From Planctomycetota bacterium (GTDB lineage Bacteria; Planctomycetota; UBA8742; SKZP01), in the NCBI GenBank assembly GCA_007127275.1, contig SKZP01000277.1, positions 1-20,164 of the forward strand: a stretch of DNA of 20,164 nt. Direction: 5' to 3'. Both the position numbers and the translations under genes were made by a program. The notes beneath the pieces were generated by a model. It searched no databases. It had not been told where the DNA came from and worked only from the letters and a program-made list of their open reading frames with translations. Shown here piece by piece: positions 1 to 6,983 of the stretch. Numbering within the stretch: position 1 is the first letter of the stretch; every line of letters starts with the position of its first letter.

Positions 1-52
1 ACCCCGCACGTCCCGTGCCGGTGTTTTTTATGCCGTTCTTCAGGGAAAGATG

Positions 53-61
53 TGCTATGCT
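53..61 (+). promoter_or_regulatory. putative extended -10 promoter for the ASCH gene
   Basis: TGCTATGCT fits an extended -10 element (TGN followed by a hexamer matching TATAAT at 4 of 6). It would place the transcript start near 68, about 43 nt before the ATG at 111. No good -35 hexamer lies upstream, as expected for an extended -10 promoter. The hexamer overlaps a small dyad (GGAAAG at 44-49, CTTTCC at 60-65). This is motif reading only. Confidence 0.3.
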
Positions 62-110
62 TTCCAGTGACAGGGGATTGTGCGGAACGACGAATGTGAA
101 CTGGCCTGTG

Positions 111-641
111 ATGACGGAGCGACCTGCGACTTCACCGACGAATGAGCCGCCGAACGAGGTGCCGGTGCTGACTCAGGCGACACCGGTGATTCTCTTGTCG
201 ATCAAACCGCACTGGGCGGAGTCGATTCTCGAAGGGGTAAAGCGGGTCGAGTTGCGAAAGTTTTTTTCCCCCAAGGCGCTCGGACAGCCCTTGTTCCTGT
301 ATGCGACGTATCCGCGGCAAGCGATCGTCGGCATGGCCCACGTGCGGCAAATCGTGCGCGATGTGCCGGCGCGGTTATGGAACTTGTTCGGGGCGGAGTC
401 GGCAGTGCCGCGGCCGGATTTCGACGCCTACTTTGCCACTTCCCGCTACGGCTGCGCCATTCGGATAAGCGAGGTGCGTGCGTTGTCAGAGTTGAGTCTT
501 CAGCAAATGCGCAAGCTCGTACCCGGGTTTCGTCCGCCGATGAGTCATACCCGTCTGCCCCCGGAGCATCCGCTCGCACAGGGGCTGCTGGAATTGGCGC
601 AGACGCAACCGCCGCAAGGGAAGCGCGCCACCGACGTGTGA
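111..641 (+). CDS. ASCH-domain (PUA-like) protein
   Basis: This 176-residue protein carries an ASCH domain, a PUA-like fold thought to bind RNA or nucleotides; members are often annotated as predicted transcriptional regulators. Visible family features are the opening strand and helix with SIKPHWAESILEGVKRVELRK (about residues 30-50), the LFLYAT strand (61-66), the IVGMAHV strand (72-78) and the late segment with FRPPMSH (140-146). In this subfamily the last corresponds to a KPPQSF-like motif. The ATG at 111 was chosen because the open frame upstream (from a GTG at 15) encodes no conserved sequence; no clear Shine-Dalgarno precedes it. Residues 1-24 are Pro/Thr-rich and probably disordered. 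It converges on hemD with a 42-nt gap. The domain call is firm; target and biological role are unknown. Confidence 0.82.
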   Translation: MTERPATSPTNEPPNEVPVLTQATPVILLSIKPHWAESILEGVKRVELRKFFSPKALGQPLFLYATYPRQAIVGMAHVRQIVRDVPARLWNLFGAESAVPRPDFDAYFATSRYGCAIRISEVRALSELSLQQMRKLVPGFRPPMSHTRLPPEHPLAQGLLELAQTQPPQGKRATDV

Positions 642-670
642 TGAAATCCCCGCGGTTCGCGCTCTCCGCT

Positions 671-693
671 CGCCACCCTGCGTTCAGGTGGCG
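671..693. terminator. hairpin between converging ASCH and hemD genes
   Basis: CGCCACCCTG-CGTT-CAGGTGGCG folds into a 9-bp stem with one bulged C and a 4-nt loop, and spans the hemD stop codon. Its place between two converging 3' ends suggests shared termination or 3'-end protection. No T-tract follows on either strand, so it is not a canonical intrinsic terminator. Confidence 0.3.
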
Positions 694-1757
694 AACTCGC
701 GCTTGATCAGTGCCGCCAATGACTCGAGGCCGGGAGGCTCCGCGACGGCCCTTGGCGGCCAGTGGACCTGTTGCATGGTCTCCGCGGTGGAGGGACCAAT
801 GGCGAGCCAGCGGGCGCTGCGGGCGAGTTGCTCCTGCACCGACAACGGCAGGCCAGACCACAGGGCGGTGACCGCGGAACTGGAGAGAAAGGCGACGACC
901 GGCCCCGACTCCCATTGCGCGTACCGCAGCCAAACCGCCTCGTCGATCGGCTGGGGCCGATTCTCGTAGGCGGAGACGAGGTGCAGCTCGGCCACTTGCG
1001 TGCGCAACGGCTCGAGCATCTCGTCGTCGCCAATTGCCGAGCGAGGCACGAACACCCGTTGGTCGCGGAAAATGCCCGAGGCCAGCGCTTCCTCGACGAG
1101 GGCGGCGCCGGTTGCGGCACTCGGCACCCAGCTCGGACGCAACCCCTTCTCCTCGGCGGCCTCGGCGGTGCCACTGCCGACGCAGGCAAGCCGCATCCCG
1201 GCAAGCGCTTGCTCAGGCACCCCCCGCGCGGCGCAACGCGCAACCAAAAACTCCACCGCCGTTCGCGACAGCAAGAGTAGCCAGTCCATCTCGCCCCGGG
1301 CAATCCGTGCAAGGGCCGCATCCAACGGCGCGAGCTCTTGTGGCCACGTCAAGCGTATCACCGGCTCAACCCGCACCTGCTCCGCGGTCAGCCCAGATTC
1401 GCTTCCGTGTTCACGCTCGCCGTCTGTGCCGCCGCGTTCCTGCGCCCCGGCGCTTTCCATCAACAACAGCCCCGCAAGGCGCTCCGCAGTCGCTTCCGTG
1501 CCAACGACAACGACCAACGACTCCGCGTGGGGCGCGTCCACGTGACCCGCCGGGTCGGAGGTTGGCTTCTCGTGCGCACCCGACGACGGCGACGACAACG
1601 ACGAGGAGGAGGTCGACGAGGCGGCAGTGGTGGACAACGCATCATCCGCCGGCGGGTCGGTCGACGGCAGCCTCGCCTCGTTGGCGAATTTCTGGGCACG
1701 TCTGCTAATGCTCACACGAACAGCACGAATCAAGGATACGGCGGTGAGGGAGATCAT
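684..1757 (-). CDS. hemD: uroporphyrinogen-III synthase
   Basis: This enzyme closes and isomerises hydroxymethylbilane to uroporphyrinogen III in the cytosolic tetrapyrrole (haem) pathway. HemD family features are visible in order: a WLLLLSRTAVEFLV segment (the usual W-x-x-x-TS-x-NAV region), MRLACVGSGTAEA (the A-V-G-x-x-TA motif), a VFVPRS strand (usual PR), the VSAYENRP segment (usual Y-x-T), FLSSSAVTALW (usual FTS-x-S-V) and AIGPSTAETM (the IGP-x-TA motif), followed by the closing LESLAALIKREF helix. The start is the ATG at 1757, because GGGAGG lies 8 nt upstream (1766-1771). The product is 357 residues, about 100 longer than usual. The extra length includes a Ser/Thr/Pro-rich N-terminal stretch with a run of serines that is probably disordered. 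No other hem gene is adjacent. Confidence 0.85.
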   Translation of the reverse strand: MISLTAVSLIRAVRVSISRRAQKFANEARLPSTDPPADDALSTTAASSTSSSSLSSPSSGAHEKPTSDPAGHVDAPHAESLVVVVGTEATAERLAGLLLMESAGAQERGGTDGEREHGSESGLTAEQVRVEPVIRLTWPQELAPLDAALARIARGEMDWLLLLSRTAVEFLVARCAARGVPEQALAGMRLACVGSGTAEAAEEKGLRPSWVPSAATGAALVEEALASGIFRDQRVFVPRSAIGDDEMLEPLRTQVAELHLVSAYENRPQPIDEAVWLRYAQWESGPVVAFLSSSAVTALWSGLPLSVQEQLARSARWLAIGPSTAETMQQVHWPPRAVAEPPGLESLAALIKREFAT

Positions 1758-2176
1758 GAACTCAACCTCCCGTCGACGCATCGCGAATAAGCCGGCGTGC
1801 CGAGATGTGGGGTCGCTGGTGTTGCGAAGGGGCAACGAGGGCGTGGGGGCATGAGGTTCGGCTTCGGGGGCTCGAGGGGTTGGTCTACCGACCGATCTAC
1901 CATTTATCCGCACAACGTTTGTTTCGCCAACTCGACCGTCGTCTCCGGATCTGCAGCGGAACAAACGCCATTCCAAACCGGCACACGCCGTTTGCTGCTG
2001 TTCAGGACGGGACGCTCGCAGCAGCATGGCACGACCGGCACGGAACGCACACAGCGTATCACATCGCTTGGCGCGCTGTCACCTCCAGCCTTTCTGCCCG
2101 TGCATACCGCCAACGGAGAACGCTGGAGAACCGGCCACGGGCCGCGGCGCATGGGTCCGAAATCCTCGGCACTTGA

Positions 2177-2198
2177 CCCACGGGCCGCAGACCGTGGG
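2177..2198. repeat. REP-like palindrome (CCCACGG/CCGTGGG)
   Basis: CCCACGG-N8-CCGTGGG is a perfect 7-bp inverted repeat in the hemD/kinase gap. Its core resembles the palindrome at 6915-6935 and the elements at 16482-16495 and 16645-16655, suggesting a dispersed intergenic repeat family. Confidence 0.5.
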
Positions 2199-2381
2199 CT
2201 TTGGAGATTCACAGTTCCCCACCTGCGGGATGAACGCCGTTTCATGCCGCGTGCTTCCTTGTTGTGGACAAAGCGCACCCTGGCACCCGCCTTGTTTGGT
2301 CAACCCTTGAGTGGCTGTGGAGGAAGCAAGAACATCTTGGACCAACCACGCATTCGGTGGGGCGGACCTCCTTTGTATTCT

Positions 2382-2410
2382 TTGACCCGGTTCCGCTTGT
2401 GCAGTAGGCT
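2382..2410 (+). promoter_or_regulatory. weak sigma70-like promoter candidate for the kinase
   Basis: TTGACC (5 of 6 to the -35 consensus) and TAGGCT (3 of 6 to the -10) are separated by 17 bp. A start near 2417 would give a 43-nt leader to the ATG at 2460. The poor -10 keeps confidence low. Confidence 0.22.
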
Positions 2411-2459
2411 TTAAGCGTTGCCCAAGATGGCCAAGGCTTGTCGTGTCGCAGGGCTTGTG

Positions 2460-4214
2460 ATGCCGGAACTTGACCCAAATCACCCCTCAAGCGATGATGC
2501 CTCGGCACACTCGCATTCGTCCGGAACGCGCAAGGGCCGAATCACGTCCTCGGTTTGGCTGCGCGCCATTTCACAGTTGCACCGAATGCCCAGGCGCGGT
2601 CAGCCGCAGCACGGTCCCATTACCGAGGTATTTCGCCTCGCCACAGGGGATGTCAAGTTCACCTGCGCGCGCTGCGGCAAGCGGATGGTCTGCCCGACGG
2701 ACTACGCCGGCAAGCGGCTGCGCTGCTGGAATTGCCGGCTGCCGTTCGTGGTGCCGGGCCACGAGCCCTCGCGGCGCAACGAACCGCGTCCGTCGCGGCG
2801 ACTGTTGCGGCGGCGCGACATTGAGACGCAGGAAACGGCCACCGAGATCATCTACACCGTCGGCTCGGACGGCATGCCGATTCCTGTCGCCAGTGTCACC
2901 GACGACCAGATTGATCCGCTTGAGCCGCTTGGCGAGCTTGAGGAAATGCGTGCGGACCTGCCGCCGCCGCCGCCGGATCGGTATGCGCCGAAGGTGCATT
3001 TTCAGGATTTCGAAGTCGTCGACCGCATTGGCGGCGGCGGCATGGGTGCGGTGTTTCGGGTCCGCCGCGGCGGCAAGGATTACGCGCTGAAGCTTTTGGA
3101 TCCGAGCCTGTCGGACGAGTCGAGCTACCTGCATCGGTTCAACCAGGAAGCACAGCTCTTGCAGCGAGTCGAGCACCCCAACCTCGTGCGCATCTACGAA
3201 CACGGGGTGCACGAGGGCCGACCGTACATCCTGATGGAGTACTGCAACGGCCCCAACCTGCGGCAATTGGTGAAGCGCTACGGCCCCATGTCCTGGCCCC
3301 TCTCCACGGCGATCATTGCGCAGGTGGCCGCGGGCCTCGACGCCGCCCTCAAGGCGGGTGTGATCCACCGCGACGTCAAGCCGGACAACATCCTCCTGCT
3401 GCGCGACGAGCACGGCTCCATCCAGGCGAAACTCGTCGACTTCGGCCTGATCAAGCAGATTGGCCGGCCGAAGCTGGATACGAGCCAGTTCACGCTCGAC
3501 AAACAGGACTGGCTACGCGTCGTCGACGGCTTCACGCGGCACATCAAGCGGATGCTCAAAGGGCGCGACGCCCACCTTTCCTGGCGGCAGCGCCTCGACG
3601 AGATCCTCGCGACGGTGCGCCGCGAGTTCGCGCAACAGAAGCCGATCGAGATCAATCAGGCCCTGCGCGACAATTTCAAGTATCTGCGCCAGGTCCAGGA
3701 CGACAACCGCTCGCTCGGTTTGACGCGCACCGGGGAGTGCTTCGGCACCCCGAAGTTCATGGCACCGGAGATGTGGCTCGACATCCCCTGCGACCACCGC
3801 GCCGACGTCTTTGCGCTGGGCGTGACGTGGTACTGGCTCGTCTCGGAGGGGTATCCCTTCGAGGGGAAGAATGTCCAAGAGACCATGGAGCAGATCCTGC
3901 GAGATCCGCCGATCTCCCTGTCGCGGCGGCTCGGCGTCGTCGCCCTCGGCGGCGAGTCGATGATTTACACCATGATCAACAAGTTGCCCGACCAGCGCTA
4001 CCCGACGTATGAGCGGCTGATTGCCGACTGCGACCGCTTGCTGCGCGCGGAGGAGCCGGTGATCGACTTTTTCGGCGAGACGCTCGGCCTGTATACCAGC
4101 CAGCCCGAACCGGGCGAGGAGGCGCAATACGTCACCGAGATCATGCGCCGTTTCATCGACCTCGTCAGCGTCCGGCAAACGGCCCCGCCGGCGCCGATCA
4201 ACGACATTGGCTGA
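2460..4214 (+). CDS. Ser/Thr protein kinase with N-terminal zinc ribbon and activation-loop insertion
   Basis: This is a Hanks-type kinase of 584 residues from the ATG at 2460. A CxxC...CxxC zinc ribbon (C69, C72, C89, C92, with AGKRLRC between the pairs) precedes a charged, proline-rich linker. The catalytic domain has the Gly-rich loop IGGGGMGAV (190-198), Lys211 (YALKLL), Glu230, HRDVKPDN (303-310), DFG (327-329) and APE (435-437), so all catalytic residues are present. DFG to APE spans 108 residues instead of roughly 20-35. The extra segment (about 334-419) is charged and looks helical; the normal TRTGECFGTPKFMAPE end follows. There is no transmembrane segment, so it is probably cytosolic. 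The start is uncertain: ATGs at 2427 and 2586 are in frame; 2460 has a partial CAGGG Shine-Dalgarno. Substrate is unknown. Confidence 0.88.
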   Translation: MPELDPNHPSSDDASAHSHSSGTRKGRITSSVWLRAISQLHRMPRRGQPQHGPITEVFRLATGDVKFTCARCGKRMVCPTDYAGKRLRCWNCRLPFVVPGHEPSRRNEPRPSRRLLRRRDIETQETATEIIYTVGSDGMPIPVASVTDDQIDPLEPLGELEEMRADLPPPPPDRYAPKVHFQDFEVVDRIGGGGMGAVFRVRRGGKDYALKLLDPSLSDESSYLHRFNQEAQLLQRVEHPNLVRIYEHGVHEGRPYILMEYCNGPNLRQLVKRYGPMSWPLSTAIIAQVAAGLDAALKAGVIHRDVKPDNILLLRDEHGSIQAKLVDFGLIKQIGRPKLDTSQFTLDKQDWLRVVDGFTRHIKRMLKGRDAHLSWRQRLDEILATVRREFAQQKPIEINQALRDNFKYLRQVQDDNRSLGLTRTGECFGTPKFMAPEMWLDIPCDHRADVFALGVTWYWLVSEGYPFEGKNVQETMEQILRDPPISLSRRLGVVALGGESMIYTMINKLPDQRYPTYERLIADCDRLLRAEEPVIDFFGETLGLYTSQPEPGEEAQYVTEIMRRFIDLVSVRQTAPPAPINDIG

Positions 4215-4227
4215 CGTGCGCGCCGAT

Positions 4228-4279
4228 GCAAGCGACTCGACTCGCAGGGGGCGGTGCGCTTGCCTCGCTTGCTTTGTTT
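4228..4279 (+). terminator. possible terminator downstream of the kinase
   Basis: GCAAGCG (4228-4234) can pair with CGCTTGC at 4266-4272, which is followed directly by TTTGTTT; a second copy of the 3' arm lies at 4257-4263. Position just after the kinase stop and the T-rich tail fit an intrinsic terminator, but the 31-nt loop is long. Confidence 0.33.
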
Positions 4280-4293
4280 GCTTCGTTGGCTGG

Positions 4294-4635
4294 CTACGCG
4301 TCGCTCAGCTCGAGGCGAGCGCGAATCAGCTCTTCGGCGTGCGTGAAAAAGGTGTCGGCGTCACCCCAGCGGTCGCTCGCGCCGTAGTTGTGGTGGCCCT
4401 CGTCGTCGAAGACGGCGAGAAAGTGGGAGCCGCCGCCGAAGACGCGGCGCATGGCATTGACCTCCGCAGCGACGTAGAGCACCGGCTCTTCGACGCCTTC
4501 GCGGTGTACGGCGACAATGTACGTGTATTGCACCGCCCCCACCGAGACAATCTCGCCCCATAACACCAACTCGTACGCCCCAATGGTGTGGCGCCGCAGC
4601 GGCTTGGCGGATTGAATGAGCGGGACGTATTCCAT
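4294..4635 (-). CDS. small protein of unknown function
   Basis: The 113-residue product opens with MEYVPLIQSAKPLRRHT and ends with an ELIRARLEL helix. It has alternating strand-like segments (YELVLWGEIVSVGAVQYTYIV, then PVLYVAAEVNAM) and a Gly/His-rich region (FGGGSHFLAVFDDEGHHNYG). It contains no signal peptide, membrane segment or cysteine. I do not recognise the family. The regular protein-like composition and the lack of a competing frame support it as a gene. The ATG at 4635 is preferred over an upstream in-frame GTG at 4683; only a distant AAGGA lies before it. It is 400 nt downstream of dapF in the same direction and converges on the kinase. Confidence 0.6.
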   Translation of the reverse strand: MEYVPLIQSAKPLRRHTIGAYELVLWGEIVSVGAVQYTYIVAVHREGVEEPVLYVAAEVNAMRRVFGGGSHFLAVFDDEGHHNYGASDRWGDADTFFTHAEELIRARLELSDA

Positions 4636-5038
4636 GATCCGCGCGACGTTTCCTTCGCCGTCCAACGTTCGCACCCCACGCACTCGGCGTCGGCGAACAT
4701 TCGGTCGAAACAGAGCAACACCCGACCGGCGCCGCCGCTTTTACGTACAAGGGAACGACTCGCACCCACTTTGCATTCCCCCGCTCCCCGGTGCGTGCCT
4801 ACTCACGCTTTGGCTCATCAGCGGCCGAGGCGCTCGGAAGTTCAGATTCTTCTCGGCCTAGTGTTGTGTCACGGCGAACTCTTCCGGTCGAGCACCTGCG
4901 CTCGACGGTGCTTCGTTGTCGTCGGTTGTGCTGCTCAACGGCCAAGTGGCACGCCTGCGCGGCTCACCTTTTTCGCCCTCGCACACTCTTCGCTCGTCAC
5001 GCTCGACCCGGAAATCTCGCCCGACATAACACTGGCGC
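4636..5038. other. gap between dapF and the small unknown gene
   Basis: Nothing coding is recognisable in about 400 bases. It holds one clean hairpin, GTCGAGC-ACCTGC-GCTCGAC (4887-4906), with no T-tract. It could end the dapF transcript or sit in the leader of the downstream small gene. Confidence 0.4.
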
Positions 5039-5977
5039 TCATTCGTCATGGTGAACGTAGGTACCGGTGAAGACGTTCGTGGCGGGACCGGTCTTGTAGA
5101 CCGTGTTGCTGGCCTCGTCCCACGCAATCCGCAAGTCGCCGCCGAGCAGTGTGACCGTTGCCTCTCGGGCGGCCCGGCCAGTGAGATGCGCGGCAACGAG
5201 GACGGCGCAGGCGCCGGAGCCGCAGGCAAGCGTTTCGCCGCTGCCTCGCTCCCAGGTGCGCTGAATCAGTCGGGTCTCGCTGCGCACCTCGACGAACTCG
5301 ACGTTCGTGCGCTCGGGGAAATACGGATGCCGCTCCACCAGTGGGCCGAGTTGCGTCACCGGATGCTCGCGAACATCCGTGCCGGGGGGCAAGAAGATCA
5401 CCGCATGCGGGTTGCCCATGGAAACGCAACTGACCGTGACACGCTCGCCGCCGGGCAGTAAAAGCTCGTGCTCGAGGCTGCGCGCCTCCGCCGGGCCCGT
5501 GGTGGGCACCTCGCGGTTGCGCAGCCGCGGCGCACCCATCGCGAGGCGCACCTGTTCGACGTTGCCTGCCGCCTCGCCACTGCCGTCGCTTCGCGAGGCA
5601 ATCTCCACACGGTGCACCCCGGCACCGGACTCCACCTCGAAGACGTCGGCGGTGCCTCCTTCGACGTAGCCGCGGTCGGCGACGAGCTTTGCCACGCAGC
5701 GCAACCCGTTGCCGCACATGGCGCTTTCGCTGCCGTCGGCGTTGAACATGGTCATCCGAAACGGTGCCCGCTCGCCGGGGCCCACGAGGATCAAGCCGTC
5801 GGCGCCAACACCGAAGTGGCGGTCGCTGACGCGCTGCGCCAGCCGTTTGAGTGCCGCCGGCTGCTTCGCAAGCGTTGCGGCGAACTCGCGCTGCTCGAAC
5901 AAGTCCACGTATACGTAGTCGTTGCCAAGCCCTTCCATCTTCACAAAATCGAAGCGCGTCATGGTGTCGTTCATCAT
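5039..5977 (-). CDS. dapF: diaminopimelate epimerase
   Basis: This enzyme interconverts LL- and meso-diaminopimelate without a cofactor, for lysine and peptidoglycan synthesis, in the cytosol. The two catalytic cysteines are in the expected motifs: MCGNGLRC (Cys88) and ACGSGACA (Cys252). Other family signatures are the N-terminal KMEGLGNDYV, DRHFGVGADGLI, FNADGSE and MGNPHAV segments. The double ATG at 5977/5974 was chosen; an ATG at 5962 is also possible. The frame is open back to 6139, but that stretch is not conserved. The 312-residue product is slightly longer than the usual 275 or so, partly from the segment around residues 130-170. No other dap or mur gene is adjacent. Confidence 0.93.
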   Translation of the reverse strand: MMNDTMTRFDFVKMEGLGNDYVYVDLFEQREFAATLAKQPAALKRLAQRVSDRHFGVGADGLILVGPGERAPFRMTMFNADGSESAMCGNGLRCVAKLVADRGYVEGGTADVFEVESGAGVHRVEIASRSDGSGEAAGNVEQVRLAMGAPRLRNREVPTTGPAEARSLEHELLLPGGERVTVSCVSMGNPHAVIFLPPGTDVREHPVTQLGPLVERHPYFPERTNVEFVEVRSETRLIQRTWERGSGETLACGSGACAVLVAAHLTGRAAREATVTLLGGDLRIAWDEASNTVYKTGPATNVFTGTYVHHDE

Positions 5978-6161
5978 CCGGCCACGCGTTTCAGTCCAGT
6001 CCTCGGCGGATCTCAGTCGACGTCGCCATATCAAGCGAAACACGGGTGCGACACGGAAAAAAGCGCCTCTGCTGACTCTTCGAGGAAAGCTGCGAGGCAA
6101 TGCCGGGCGCTCGGCGCAGTCTGGCTCGTGCGGGCGCATGACCGCCAGGCGCGGCGTGCCG

Positions 6162-6548
6162 CTACGAGAAGAGGGGCAGCACCGGCGACGGCTCGCTGCG
6201 TGCCGCGGTGGGGACCGGCTCGGTGTCGAGCACGTCCTCGCTTGCCGCTGGCGGCGTCACGTTTGCGGACGGCTGCGGGGCCGCTTCGGGGGTTCGCTCG
6301 GCTACGGCGTGCCTTTCGACGGCCGTGGCGCAAAGCCCCTTGGGTCCGGCACGCAGGACACAGCGGACGACGTCGCCGACGGCGAGCGGCCACCTCTCGA
6401 ACTCGCACAGCGCGCGGTGATGAACGAACACATCCCCGCGCGGATGCCACACAAACGCGAAGCCGAGCGCCGGCACCACCGCCGTGACTCGGCCGACGTG
6501 TTGCTGTTGTTGCTGGTCTCGCTGGATTGCTACGCCCATCCTCGCCAC
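6162..6548 (-). CDS. cold-shock-domain (OB-fold) protein with Pro/Ala-rich tail
   Basis: Residues 17-80 form a divergent cold-shock domain, a single-strand nucleic-acid-binding OB fold. The RNP1-like strand reads GFAFVW (29-34) and the RNP2-like strand VFVHH (40-44), followed by the family's LAVGDVVRCVLRAGPKG...A segment. The usual Lys before RNP1 is replaced by Leu. Five glutamines sit near the N-terminus. About 45 Pro/Ala/Glu-rich residues follow the domain and are probably disordered; classic Csp proteins lack these. The start is a GTG at 6548 or ATG at 6539 (128 or 125 residues); neither has a good Shine-Dalgarno. A promoter with a perfect dyad lies immediately upstream. Likely role is RNA chaperoning or regulation, which is inference from the fold. 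Confidence 0.78.
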   Translation of the reverse strand: MARMGVAIQRDQQQQQHVGRVTAVVPALGFAFVWHPRGDVFVHHRALCEFERWPLAVGDVVRCVLRAGPKGLCATAVERHAVAERTPEAAPQPSANVTPPAASEDVLDTEPVPTAARSEPSPVLPLFS

Positions 6549-6560
6549 ATGCTCGCAAGT

Positions 6561-6583
6561 AGTGTTGGCAACTTGCCAACACT
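6561..6583. promoter_or_regulatory. perfect 23-bp dyad, likely operator of the cold-shock gene
   Basis: The arms AGTGTTGGCAA and TTGCCAACACT are exact reverse complements around a single central C. The dyad overlaps three bases of the proposed -10 and covers the expected start of transcription (about 6574), the classic site for a dimeric repressor. It lies 12 nt before the GTG start. An RNA hairpin role is possible, but a 1-nt loop would need the stem to open at its tip. The regulator is unknown. Confidence 0.6.
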
Positions 6584-6609
6584 CTAGCCCCAGCCGTCAG
6601 CTTGTGCAA
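6581..6609 (-). promoter_or_regulatory. putative sigma70-like promoter of the cold-shock gene
   Basis: On the minus strand TTGCAC (6604-6609) and TAGAGT (6581-6586) are spaced by exactly 17 bp. They match the consensus at 3 of 6 and 4 of 6, so the support comes mainly from spacing, position and the overlapping dyad. Confidence 0.4.
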
Positions 6610-6667
6610 GGGGCGGCGCAGCTCGGGGGCAGCCGGCGTTGTTGCATGGCACGAATTTGAAGGGAAT

Positions 6668-6723
6668 CGCGTCCGACAGGAGGGAGGGGTGACTTTACAC
6701 GCCCCCTCCCTTCGACGGACGCG
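6668..6723. repeat. 56-nt two-part stem-loop
   Basis: The outer arms CGCGTCCG (6668-6675) and CGGACGCG (6716-6723) enclose inner arms GGGAGGGG (6682-6689) and CCCCTCCC (6703-6710). A small internal loop lies between them and a 13-nt terminal loop caps the structure. No T-tract follows on either strand. It could be a 3'-end structure of the wrbA transcript or part of an intergenic repeat. Confidence 0.55.
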
Positions 6724-6914
6724 GGGTTCTGCCGCATCCGGCACTCCAGTCAGTGAATTACCGGCGAGCGGACTGACGGAAAGCGCGACGGCCGCTTTGC
6801 GGCTTGGCAACTCCGCACCCTCGCAGGCCGAGCAGGTCTCCCTGCGTACTCGAATTTGCCTGTGGCTCGGTCGCAGTTGCTTCTACGCCACGACACAATT
6901 GAATCGGTGGGAGA

Positions 6915-6935
6915 CCCACGGGCGAAGCCCGTGGG
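6915..6935. repeat. REP-like palindrome downstream of wrbA
   Basis: CCCACGGGC-GAA-GCCCGTGGG is a perfect 9-bp inverted repeat with a 3-nt loop, starting 48 nt past the wrbA stop. It shares its core with elements near 2177, 16482 and 16645. Without a T-tract it is better read as a repeat or 3'-stabilising hairpin than as a terminator. Confidence 0.6.
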
Positions 6936-6983
6936 CTTGTTGGTCCCCTGCACACCCACGGATTCCATCTCGACGGCCTACTA

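Larger units (their letters stand above)
1758..2459. other. gap between divergent hemD and kinase genes
   Basis: About 700 bases hold the presumed divergent promoters of hemD and the kinase. Open frames exist on both strands but have no recognisable protein features. Visible elements are a weak hemD-directed promoter candidate (-35 at 1925-1930, -10 at 1903-1908, minus strand, 16-bp spacer), a short REP-like palindrome at 2177-2198, an 11-base direct repeat CCACGGGCCGC at 2135-2145 and 2178-2188, and a weak kinase promoter candidate near 2382-2410. Confidence 0.5.
6549..6983. other. gap between wrbA and the cold-shock gene
   Basis: No recognisable gene lies in these 435 bases. They hold, from high to low coordinate (the direction of transcription here), a REP-like palindrome (6915-6935), a long GC-rich stem-loop (6668-6723), a sigma70-like promoter (6581-6609) and a perfect operator-like dyad (6561-6583), all described separately. 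Confidence 0.6.

Noticed and set aside
1797..2414. Open frames in the hemD/kinase gap
   Set aside because: There are no motifs, frames conflict on both strands, and no ribosome binding sites were seen. A degraded gene cannot be excluded.
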